A program made the position numbers and the translations under genes. DNA of 5,333 bases from an uncultured Clostridia bacterium. GTDB lineage: Bacteria; Bacillota; Clostridia; Saccharofermentanales; Saccharofermentanaceae. The DNA lies in NCBI GenBank assembly GCA_946405115.1, contig CAMJGB010000140.1:1-5333 (forward strand). Direction: 5' to 3'. Of this stretch, positions 1 through 5,333 are shown in pieces. Every line of letters starts with the position of its first letter. Position 1 is the stretch's first letter. The notes under the pieces were generated by a model. That model had not been told where the DNA came from. It ran no database searches and worked only from the letters and a program-made list of their open reading frames with translations.

Positions 1-992
1 ACGATTGCACCGTACTTAACTGTTACGATCTCGTCCTGCTGCTCGTAATCAATTGCCTTTGAAGGACAGAGCTTGGAGCAGACACCGCACTTACCTGTCT
101 TGAAGTATGTGCAGTTCTCACGGTCGATAACAGGTACTGCAGGTACAGCCTGTGCGAAAGGCATGTAGATAGCAGGTCTGTTCTTAAGGCCTCTGTCGAA
201 CTCGCTCGGAATATTTCCGATTTTGCCCAACGGGCACTTGGTCATACACTCACCGCATCCCGTACACTTGTCGAAGATAACGGATCTTGCTTTCTTTCTG
301 ATGTCTACGTCGAAGTTACCTACGTAACCACTAACCTTCTCTACCTCACTATATGTATAGAGAGTGATATTAGGATGCTGGTTAACTTCAACCATCTTAG
401 GTGTGAGGATACAGGAAGCGCAGTCGAGAGTAGGGAATGTCTTATCGAACTGGGACATTCTTCCGCCGATGGAAGGCTCCTTCTCAACGATGTCTACTTC
501 ATATCCTGCATCAGCGATATCAAGAGCTGTCTGAATACCGGCAATACCGCCGCCGATAACGAGTGCTCTCTTAGTAACGGGGCTCTCACCCTCCTGCAAA
601 GGTGTGTTGAGGTTTACCTTAGCGATAGCTGCTCTTGCAAGGATAACAGCCTTCTTAGTAGCCTCTTCCTTATCCTTGTGGATCCATGAGCACTGCTCAC
701 GGATGTTAGCAACCTCAACCATATAAGGATTAAGGCCTGCCTTAGCTGCACATGCTCTGAATGTCTTCTCGTGCATACGAGGTGAGCAGGAACAGATTAC
801 AAGACCTGTAAGTCCATATTCCTTGATAGCCTCGATGATCTTCTCCTGACCTGCCTCAGAACACATATACATGTAATCATCAGCAAATACGACACCGGGC
901 TCGTAGCGGACAAGCTCCACTACTTTCTTAACGTCTACAGTCGCAGCGATATTGGTACCGCAGTGACAGACAAATACACCGATTTTCTGCAT
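1..992 (-). CDS. hdrA: HdrA-like FAD/iron-sulfur subunit of heterodisulfide reductase complex (3' end outside window)
   Basis: This is the N-terminal half (330 codons) of an HdrA-type flavoprotein; the frame stays open to the window edge. In the known family (about 650 residues) HdrA is the cytoplasmic electron-bifurcating subunit, taking two-electron donors at FAD and splitting electrons to ferredoxin and, through HdrC, to HdrB. Visible order: an N-terminal domain (about 1-140) with Cys pairs CHC (9, 11) and CSC (67, 69); a thioredoxin-reductase-like FAD fold opening with VIGGGIAG (145-152) and an acidic strand end near E170; the HdrA-type motif DCASCIL with C191 and C194; then an inserted two-cluster ferredoxin domain with C243/C246/C249/C253 and C294/C302/C305/C309. 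This order fits HdrA and is unlike simple ferredoxins. The ATG is set by a perfect AGGAGGT five bases upstream. The gene lies 3 bases after hdrC. No selenocysteine codon or frameshift was seen. The C-terminal ferredoxin part and any MvhD-like partner would lie beyond the window. Confidence 0.93.
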   Translation of the reverse strand, partial: MQKIGVFVCHCGTNIAATVDVKKVVELVRYEPGVVFADDYMYMCSEAGQEKIIEAIKEYGLTGLVICSCSPRMHEKTFRACAAKAGLNPYMVEVANIREQCSWIHKDKEEATKKAVILARAAIAKVNLNTPLQEGESPVTKRALVIGGGIAGIQTALDIADAGYEVDIVEKEPSIGGRMSQFDKTFPTLDCASCILTPKMVEVNQHPNITLYTYSEVEKVSGYVGNFDVDIRKKARSVIFDKCTGCGECMTKCPLGKIGNIPSEFDRGLKNRPAIYMPFAQAVPAVPVIDRENCTYFKTGKCGVCSKLCPSKAIDYEQQDEIVTVKYGAI

Positions 993-995
993 ATC

Positions 996-1391
996 TTACC
1001 TCCTGTACCTGCGGAATGCGCTTACGAGAAGCTGCTGAGGGAGATCCTCTGCGAGCAACGCAGGAACTTCCTCGGGCTGGAGATAATCTCCGCCTCTGGT
1101 TCTTGCTACCATCTGACGAGTTGCATCAACGAGCTTACCCGGCTGTACGTCTCTCGGGCATCTCTCGATGCAGGCAAAGCATGAAAGACACTTCCATGCA
1201 GCCTTGGACTCGATAAGTTCTTCGAAATCGCCTCTGATGATGTAAGAAGCGAACTGATGAGGCTTGATATCCATCTCGCTGTATGCGGGACAGGATGCAG
1301 TACACTTACCGCATCTCATGCACTTGTAAGGATCGCTGCCGCTCATCTCCTTGATGAGTTCGATATTCTTCTCAAGCTCTGTCATGCTCAT
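996..1391 (-). CDS. hdrC: HdrC-like 2x[4Fe-4S] ferredoxin subunit of heterodisulfide reductase complex
   Basis: This 131-residue protein relays electrons between HdrA and the catalytic subunit HdrB in the cytoplasmic Hdr complex. It has two classical [4Fe-4S] motifs, each C-x2-C-x2-C-x3-C-P: C24/C27/C30/C34 and C68/C71/C74/C78. A helical linker separates them, and the C-terminal tail with PQQLLVSAFRRY resembles the conserved end of HdrC proteins. There is no membrane segment, which argues against HdrE/DsrM/QmoC-type fused or anchored forms. The start at 1391 overlaps the hdrB stop as ATGA. A second in-frame ATG at 1385 lies ten bases after the AAAGGAGG, against four for the first, so the protein may really begin two residues later (MTELEK). 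It is shorter than many methanogen HdrC proteins (I recall about 180 residues), but both cluster sites are complete. Family assignment is strong; the physiological electron partner is not visible. Confidence 0.93.
   Translation of the reverse strand: MSMTELEKNIELIKEMSGSDPYKCMRCGKCTASCPAYSEMDIKPHQFASYIIRGDFEELIESKAAWKCLSCFACIERCPRDVQPGKLVDATRQMVARTRGGDYLQPEEVPALLAEDLPQQLLVSAFRRYRR
998..1004 (-). promoter_or_regulatory. Ribosome binding site of hdrA, touching the hdrC stop codon
   Basis: The minus strand reads AGGAGGT, then AAGAT, then the ATG of hdrA. This perfect Shine-Dalgarno fixes the hdrA start at 992. Its last base is the first base of the hdrC TAA stop (998-996), so ribosomes finishing hdrC sit on the hdrA initiation site. 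That is a layout for translational coupling; the coupling itself is inferred. Confidence 0.85.
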
Positions 1392-2179
1392 ACGCCCTCC
1401 TTTACACCGAGTGCCTCAGCAAGGAGCTCTGTGAAATAGTAAACAGGTACCTTGGAAGAAGCGTCGGACTTGTTGAGGTTATACATGCAAAGAGGACAAG
1501 CAGTGATGAGGCAGTCAGCGCCGAAGCCTGTGCTGTCGTCAAAGATCTGTGCTGTTCTCTGCTTTGTAAAATCAGGATCCTTAAGAGCTGTGTAACCGCC
1601 GCAGCATTCGTTTCTCATAGAGTAGATAACAGGCTCTGCTCCCAAAGCTCTGATGAAATCTTCCATGATCTTCGGATTCTCAGGATCATCGAAGTCAAGG
1701 ATCTTACCGGGACGAAGTGTAAGGCAGCCGTAGTAAGCGCCGATCTTCTTACCCTCGAGAGGATTAACAACCTTCTTGGCAAGCTCGTCAAAGCCGATAA
1801 CATCTCTCAATACTTCAAGGAAGTGAAGCACTTTTGTCTCGCCTTCATAAGGCTGCTCGAACTCACAATAGTTGTTCGCACGTGTTCTGATGTCTTCGAC
1901 ATTCTTCATGTCATCGTTGACTCTCTTCAGAACATGGTGGCATGCAGAGCAAAGGGTGATAAGATCCTGTCCCTGCTCCTTGGCATAGTTAAGTGCTCTT
2001 ACAGATGAAAGCTTAGTAGCAATCTCATCAGAACCTAACGGATAAACTCCGCCGCAGCACTGCCACTCTGGGATTTCCTCAAGCTCAAAGCCCAAAGCGA
2101 CCGCACTTGATCTGGCATACTTATCCAGGTCAATCGCCTTGTTCTTCAAGGTACATCCGGGGTAATAACTGTATTTCAT
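1388..2179 (-). CDS. hdrB: HdrB-like catalytic subunit with two CCG domains
   Basis: This 263-residue protein carries the two cysteine-rich CCG domains that in the HdrB family each hold a noncubane [4Fe-4S] cluster where the disulfide substrate is reduced. Domain 1 uses C9, C41-C42, C77 and C80 (YYPGC, QCCGG, CSAC). Domain 2 uses C152, C192-C193, C228 and C231 (YYGC, ECCGG, CPLC). All ten expected cysteines are present, so an active protein is likely. The frame stays open upstream to a GTG at 2254, but the extra 25 residues are basic, lack a good Shine-Dalgarno and precede the family-typical N terminus MKYSYYPGC, so the ATG at 2179 is preferred; GGCGGG (2192-2187) lies seven bases before it. 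It is the first gene of the hdrB-hdrC-hdrA set. GlcF, LutA and SdhE also contain CCG domains, but the HdrC and HdrA partners exclude them here. CoM/CoB heterodisulfide is not expected as substrate in a bacterium. Confidence 0.93.
   Translation of the reverse strand: MKYSYYPGCTLKNKAIDLDKYARSSAVALGFELEEIPEWQCCGGVYPLGSDEIATKLSSVRALNYAKEQGQDLITLCSACHHVLKRVNDDMKNVEDIRTRANNYCEFEQPYEGETKVLHFLEVLRDVIGFDELAKKVVNPLEGKKIGAYYGCLTLRPGKILDFDDPENPKIMEDFIRALGAEPVIYSMRNECCGGYTALKDPDFTKQRTAQIFDDSTGFGADCLITACPLCMYNLNKSDASSKVPVYYFTELLAEALGVKEGV
1396..1403 (-). promoter_or_regulatory. Ribosome binding site of hdrC inside the end of hdrB
   Basis: The minus strand carries AAAGGAGG within the last codons of hdrB (those for KEG), four bases before the ATGA overlap and ten before the second ATG at 1385. 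It supports a start at one of these two codons but does not settle which. The four-base gap is short for a strong site, so the second ATG is a real alternative. Confidence 0.75.
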
Positions 2180-2331
2180 AATACGTCCCGCCATCCTCTT
2201 TCTTAAGAATTTGGAGCCCATGTGCACATTACATAAGCCCCTTTCAGGACGCACTAAAGCGGCACTTCTGGAGCATGCACATAATCAGCTATTGTCTAAT
2301 TTAACATAGAAGACCAAACCAATGCATCCGA
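2180..2331 (-). promoter_or_regulatory. Leader and presumed promoter region of hdrBCA
   Basis: These about 150 bases lie between the upstream terminator and hdrB, so the hdrBCA promoter should be here. No convincing -35/-10 pair at proper spacing is visible. Weak elements on the minus strand are TTGGTC (-35-like), TAGACA and the AT-rich TATGTTAAATTAG. The word ATGTGCA occurs twice, within 2274-2282 and within the perfect palindrome ATGTGCACAT at 2220-2229. The promoter is inferred from position and not from a clear motif. Confidence 0.4.
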
Positions 2332-2366
2332 TAAAAACGGACCGAGGTTCGTACCCACGGTCCGTT
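2332..2366 (-). terminator. Rho-independent terminator after the diguanylate cyclase gene
   Basis: On the minus strand a perfect 9-bp GC-rich stem pairs AACGGACCG (2366-2358) with CGGTCCGTT (2344-2336). The loop can form a further GGT/ACC pairing around a TCGT-like apex. The stem runs straight into a T5 tract and then ATCGG. On the plus strand the hairpin is followed by TCAATAAAAA, so termination is directional and serves the minus-strand gene ending at 2428. It separates the GH5-cyclase unit from hdrBCA. Confidence 0.85.
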
Positions 2367-2427
2367 CAATAAAAAGGTTAAAATATAACGTTGTTATTTA
2401 TAAACGATTTGTTAAATGATTTTCAAT

Positions 2428-4743
2428 TCACCTGTAAGAGCCGTTTTTCGCTTTCTTCTCAGCCTTCTCCTTGTAAAGCTTCTCATCGGCCCTGTCGATG
2501 ACCTCATGGATGTCGATGTCGGCGCCGCAGGTGAACTCGCAGATACCGGAGCTCATCTCGATAGGATAAGGCTTGCCCGCATCCTCGTTATGGCGCTTTG
2601 TGATCATCTCGAGTCGGTCCTTAATCTGCTTCTCATAATCGCTCACCTGGATAAGAGCGAATACAATGAACTCGTCACCGCCCATACGTCCGATGATGTC
2701 CTTGTCACGGAAAGTATCCCTCAGGATAGCTGCGATCTCGCGGAGTGCGAAGTCACCGTCATCGTGACCGAACTTATCGTTAACGTACTTAAGGTTATCC
2801 ATATCTGCATAACAGATAAGAGCCCTCTTCCCCTTGTTATCGGGATTGCCGATTTCCTTCTGCGCTTTATCAAGGAAGCCTCTTCTGTTGTAAAGACCTG
2901 TAAGCTCATCAGAGTGAGCGATGGCATCAAGTCTGGAGTTGTCTTCGATGAACTGGTTAAGTGAAGTCTGAAGATTCTCCTTAGCCTTGTTCTGCTCCTC
3001 GATCATGAAGAGGGACTTAAGTGTAACAGCGAGCTGGTAGGTTACAGGTGATACATTGGTAAGATTGCTGCTGTCCATCTCGGAGACTAACATACCGTAC
3101 ATATCATCACCGACGAACAACGGGAATACAACAACAGTCTGTCTTCTGTACTGAGGGATGAACTCGTTATCGAACATCTGCTCAGTTCTTAACAACTGCT
3201 GCTCCTCAGGAAGCATTCTGATGCCGTCCTCATCGTTGATAGCCTTAAGAAGAACTGAAGACGGACACTTCCATTCAGTTTCAGCCGATGTCTTCGTATT
3301 ACCCTGGAAAAGGTATATGTAAGTTCTTCTGAATCCAACGGATGAGAGGCCGTCCAACAGATGATCGTAAGGGATATCATCCGTACTGGACATAAGGAAA
3401 ACGTCTCCGGTCTGCTTATTGATAAGTCTGGATATACGCTCTGTCTTGGACAGGTTCTCTCTCGTAAGTGACAAACCTGCAAATGAGAGATGACGGTAGA
3501 AATCTGCGAACATCTCATTGAGCAATACCTGACCGGACTGATCCTTAATGATCAATGTACCTTCATAAAGGATTGACTGCAAAAGATTAAATACCTTCTC
3601 AGGTGTCGTATAAAACAATATATGAGTCTCAAGGATCGTCTCAAATGCGAGATTTACAGACTCCTCAAGATCCTTGTCAGCATCTGACAGAACGAACTTC
3701 GCATATTCATCAAGGAATGCATACAAAGCCTGCTTGATTCTGATTACGGAATCATCATCGTCAAACATACCGAACAGATACTTGATACATTCATCGATGA
3801 ATCTCTTGCTTCCGGTCTCAAGTCCGTCGAGTCTTAATCTCTCACGCTGGAATTCAACATCAAGACCGCTGCATCCGCATGATGATCTCTGAACGAAATA
3901 TGTTCTGATACTCATTCGTTCGATCTTCTTGCCGTCAATGAATCTTCTGGCATTAAGAACTGACTTATATGTAAGGTCAGCGGAACTTGCATCAACAGTA
4001 GTAAGAGGCGGGTTCATGGATACCGAGAAGATATCATCATCAAATCCGGTTACAAGAATATCCTTGCCCGGTGTCTTACCCAGCTCCTTAAGTTTCTTAT
4101 AACCGCCGACAGCCATAACGTCGTTGGCAAAAGCGATGGCCTGAAGATCAGGATTATCATTCAAAAGCGTCTCAACCTGAGCACCGCAGTCCTCGGTAAA
4201 GTCACCGTACGCGACTTTCCTGTCATCGTAGTTAATACCCTCGAGATCGAGAACTTCCTTATAAACTTCGAGACGTTCCTTGGCATCTTCATTGGTCATA
4301 GGACCGCTTACAAAACCTATGCTTCTGCAATTATGCTTAATGATAAGATGCCTGATTGCCTGTCCGAGACCTGTGTGGTTATCGTACATAACCGATGCGT
4401 ATCCGGGATATTCTGTAAACAGCAAAACCGTAGGAACCTTGGGAAGGCTGTCAAGGAAAGCCTTCTGCTGTTCGGCATCAGCGCGGGAACAGATAATTCC
4501 AAACAGTACATAGAGAATGTCTATATGCTTATCATTAATGAGCTTGAATACGGAATTGTACTGATACTCGTACTGCTTATCCTGATATCTGGTATCGGAC
4601 TTGCCGATGTAGTGACCCGGGAAAATATAAAGGTTGGCGTCAAGAACCTTGGCTGCGAACTCCGCACCTTTACAAGCCTGAGCAGAGAAGTTATTGTCCA
4701 GATCATCTATCAACAGTCCAATGTTAAGACGCTTGTCACTCAT
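2428..4743 (-). CDS. LacI-type sugar-binding sensor fused to a GAF-like region and an active-looking GGDEF diguanylate cyclase
   Basis: This 771-residue protein is predicted to make c-di-GMP from two GTP in response to a small ligand, probably a sugar. Residues about 5-285 resemble the LacI/PBP1 ligand-binding fold (NIGLLIDDLDNNF at the start, SIGFVSGP near 141, AFANDVMAVGG near 204, ILVTGFDDD near 229, PPLTTVD near 245), but with no helix-turn-helix and no signal peptide, so it should sense inside the cell. A short Cys motif SCGCSG (288-293) leads to a helical region (about 295-430), a GAF-like part (about 430-580) and a signalling helix (about 580-608). The GGDEF domain follows: DELTGLYNRRG from 612, metal Asp D647, ND at 655-656, FGHDDGD at 658-664, and GGDEF at 688-692. 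RDKD (679-682) lies exactly five residues before GGDEF, an intact inhibitory I-site. No EAL domain is present. The ATG at 4743 has GAGG seven bases upstream and follows the GH5 stop by 16 bases, so co-transcription is likely. Ligand identity is unknown. Confidence 0.9.
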   Translation of the reverse strand: MSDKRLNIGLLIDDLDNNFSAQACKGAEFAAKVLDANLYIFPGHYIGKSDTRYQDKQYEYQYNSVFKLINDKHIDILYVLFGIICSRADAEQQKAFLDSLPKVPTVLLFTEYPGYASVMYDNHTGLGQAIRHLIIKHNCRSIGFVSGPMTNEDAKERLEVYKEVLDLEGINYDDRKVAYGDFTEDCGAQVETLLNDNPDLQAIAFANDVMAVGGYKKLKELGKTPGKDILVTGFDDDIFSVSMNPPLTTVDASSADLTYKSVLNARRFIDGKKIERMSIRTYFVQRSSCGCSGLDVEFQRERLRLDGLETGSKRFIDECIKYLFGMFDDDDSVIRIKQALYAFLDEYAKFVLSDADKDLEESVNLAFETILETHILFYTTPEKVFNLLQSILYEGTLIIKDQSGQVLLNEMFADFYRHLSFAGLSLTRENLSKTERISRLINKQTGDVFLMSSTDDIPYDHLLDGLSSVGFRRTYIYLFQGNTKTSAETEWKCPSSVLLKAINDEDGIRMLPEEQQLLRTEQMFDNEFIPQYRRQTVVVFPLFVGDDMYGMLVSEMDSSNLTNVSPVTYQLAVTLKSLFMIEEQNKAKENLQTSLNQFIEDNSRLDAIAHSDELTGLYNRRGFLDKAQKEIGNPDNKGKRALICYADMDNLKYVNDKFGHDDGDFALREIAAILRDTFRDKDIIGRMGGDEFIVFALIQVSDYEKQIKDRLEMITKRHNEDAGKPYPIEMSSGICEFTCGADIDIHEVIDRADEKLYKEKAEKKAKNGSYR

Positions 4744-4750
4744 GTTAGAA

Positions 4751-4755
4751 CCTCA
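4751..4755 (-). promoter_or_regulatory. Ribosome binding site of the sensor-cyclase gene
   Basis: TGAGG on the minus strand sits seven bases before the ATG at 4743, within the short gap after the GH5 stop. It supports this start, and the gap leaves no room for a separate terminator or a full promoter. Confidence 0.7.
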
Positions 4756-4759
4756 TTAT

Positions 4760-5333
4760 CTATCGTTCTGACCGATTTTTACCGATTTTTCTTCCCAGAA
4801 GGAACAGCCCGACATAAGATGCCGCAACAACTATGCCTCCTACGATAAATAATATAGAAATATATTTTTTATTTCCATTAATATTCTGTGAATCTATATC
4901 GGCAGCGACCGTCTCGGGAACATATTCAGACGATTCTGAAGTACTCTCCAAAGCTGTCTCAGCAACCGAAGTCTCCTCTACGGCAGCCACAGTCTCCGCC
5001 ACTTCAGCCGAAGTCTCCGAAGGCTCCGTCTCCTCCGCAGGAACAGAAGCGGCAACTCCGTCTGGCGCATTATCGATTAGTGCCGAAGCGAGAGTCTCAT
5101 TCCATGTAAGAGAGTTACGATCGAAGATGGCATAACCGCCGTAATCAGAAATACCGTTATCCCACCATATGCATCTGATGCCTCTTTCTGTAGCTCGCTG
5201 CATGTAGTATTCGATATACGAAGCACGGTCAGAATCGTTATTCTGATTCTCAACACCGAACTCACCTATGATGACGGGAACCCCAAGTCTGTTAGAGAAG
5301 GACGACAGTGAATTCATGAGTCCGTCAATCTGA
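4760..5333 (-). CDS. GH5-family glycoside hydrolase (cellulase-like), C-terminal part with linker and membrane anchor (5' end outside window)
   Basis: This is the last 190 or so residues of a gene that enters from the window edge; the frame is open upstream of the first in-window ATG at 5317, so that ATG is internal. The start of the fragment matches the end of a GH5 barrel: VPVIIGEFG, with the nucleophile Glu encoded at 5263-5261, then YYMQRATERGIRCIWWDNG with the substrate-stacking Trp pair, then AIFDRNSLTW. GH5 enzymes hydrolyse beta-1,4-glucans and related plant polysaccharides; the acid/base Glu would lie upstream. After the catalytic domain comes a linker of about 60 residues rich in Glu, Ser, Thr, Ala and Val, then one transmembrane helix (YISILFIVGG through GLFLLG) and a basic tail GRKIGKNRSER. 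This predicts an extracellular enzyme held in the membrane by its C terminus. No dockerin, CBM or LPxTG signal is seen in this part. Exact substrate is uncertain. Confidence 0.88.
   Translation of the reverse strand, partial: QIDGLMNSLSSFSNRLGVPVIIGEFGVENQNNDSDRASYIEYYMQRATERGIRCIWWDNGISDYGGYAIFDRNSLTWNETLASALIDNAPDGVAASVPAEETEPSETSAEVAETVAAVEETSVAETALESTSESSEYVPETVAADIDSQNINGNKKYISILFIVGGIVVAASYVGLFLLGRKIGKNRSER
4771..4790. repeat. Perfect 10-bp tandem duplication near the 3' end of the GH5 gene
   Basis: ACCGATTTTT occurs twice head to tail. It encodes part of the basic cytoplasmic tail after the membrane helix (KIGKNR). The unit is not a multiple of three, so gain or loss of one copy would shift the frame of the last few codons and change the stop, close to the start of the next gene. 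Confidence 0.8.

Noticed and set aside
375..689. Plus-strand open frame of 104 codons inside hdrA
   Set aside because: The opposite strand encodes the FAD-binding and CxxC motifs of HdrA in an unbroken frame, so this is a shadow.
1..2179. QmoABC or Dsr-type complex instead of HdrBCA
   Set aside because: QmoC and DsrM carry membrane segments and none are present; a separate soluble HdrB with two complete CCG domains and a soluble HdrC fit heterodisulfide-reductase-like complexes.
2180..2254. N-terminal extension of hdrB by 25 residues to a GTG at 2254
   Set aside because: The added residues are basic and have no family match, the GTG has no good ribosome binding site, and the HdrB family starts close to the YYPGC motif, which fits the ATG at 2179.
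2244..2282. A 12-codon leader-peptide ORF on the minus strand upstream of hdrB
   Set aside because: No Shine-Dalgarno precedes it, its codons show no run of one amino acid, and no attenuator hairpin follows it.
2180..2331. c-di-GMP riboswitch in the hdrB leader
   Set aside because: Considered because of the neighbouring cyclase, but no aptamer-like pattern or expression-platform terminator is recognisable; a covariance-model search would settle it.
2416..2964. Plus-strand open frame of 182 codons antisense to the GGDEF domain
   Set aside because: It mirrors the codons of the minus-strand cyclase, whose motifs are unmistakable, and its translation shows no recognisable domain.
4333..4848. 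Plus-strand open frame of 171 codons spanning the GH5/cyclase junction
   Set aside because: It is antisense to two well-supported genes, no family features are seen in it, and no clear start context is visible.
4900..5045. Repeated GTCTC words that at first suggest a direct-repeat array or CRISPR
   Set aside because: They are irregularly spaced, very short, and explained by Glu-Thr/Ser-rich codons of the GH5 linker.

Overview
The window looks like a chromosomal segment from an anaerobic Gram-positive Clostridia-type bacterium, perhaps a rumen or gut fibre degrader. The evidence is an HdrABC-type iron-sulfur electron-transfer set, a GH5 glycanase with a low-complexity Ser/Thr/Glu linker and a C-terminal membrane anchor, a cytoplasmic sugar-sensor diguanylate cyclase, strong AGGAGG-type ribosome binding sites and a moderate base composition. 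The taxonomic placement is inference. All five genes lie on the minus strand, so transcription runs from high to low coordinates.

Region 1 (5333 down to 2332) is a probable two-gene transcription unit. It begins with the 3' part of a GH5 glycoside hydrolase, cut by the window edge, which carries the nucleophile motif GEFG, a linker and a C-terminal transmembrane anchor. Only 16 bases separate its stop from a 771-residue protein that joins a LacI-type sugar-binding domain without a DNA-binding domain, a helical/GAF-like middle and an intact GGDEF domain with an I-site. A good Rho-independent terminator (2332-2366) closes the unit.

Region 2 (2331 to 2180) is a leader of about 150 bases that presumably holds the hdrB promoter. 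No strong -35/-10 pair can be called there. A word, ATGTGCA, occurs twice, 53 bases apart.

Region 3 (2179 to 1) is a tightly coupled hdrB-hdrC-hdrA operon. hdrB and hdrC overlap by four bases (ATGA). The hdrC stop lies at the edge of the Shine-Dalgarno of hdrA, which starts 3 bases further on. hdrA runs off the window after 330 codons, about half the usual family length. Together they would form the cytoplasmic heterodisulfide-reductase-like complex: HdrA holds FAD and clusters for electron bifurcation, HdrC relays electrons, and HdrB holds two noncubane clusters where a disulfide or other acceptor is reduced. A bacterium of this kind is not expected to use the methanogen substrate CoM-S-S-CoB, so the true acceptor is unknown.

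The most interesting point is the pairing of an anchored extracellular glycanase with an intracellular sugar-sensing c-di-GMP synthase. It suggests a circuit linking plant-polysaccharide breakdown to second-messenger output. No RNA genes, mobile elements or CRISPR arrays were seen.
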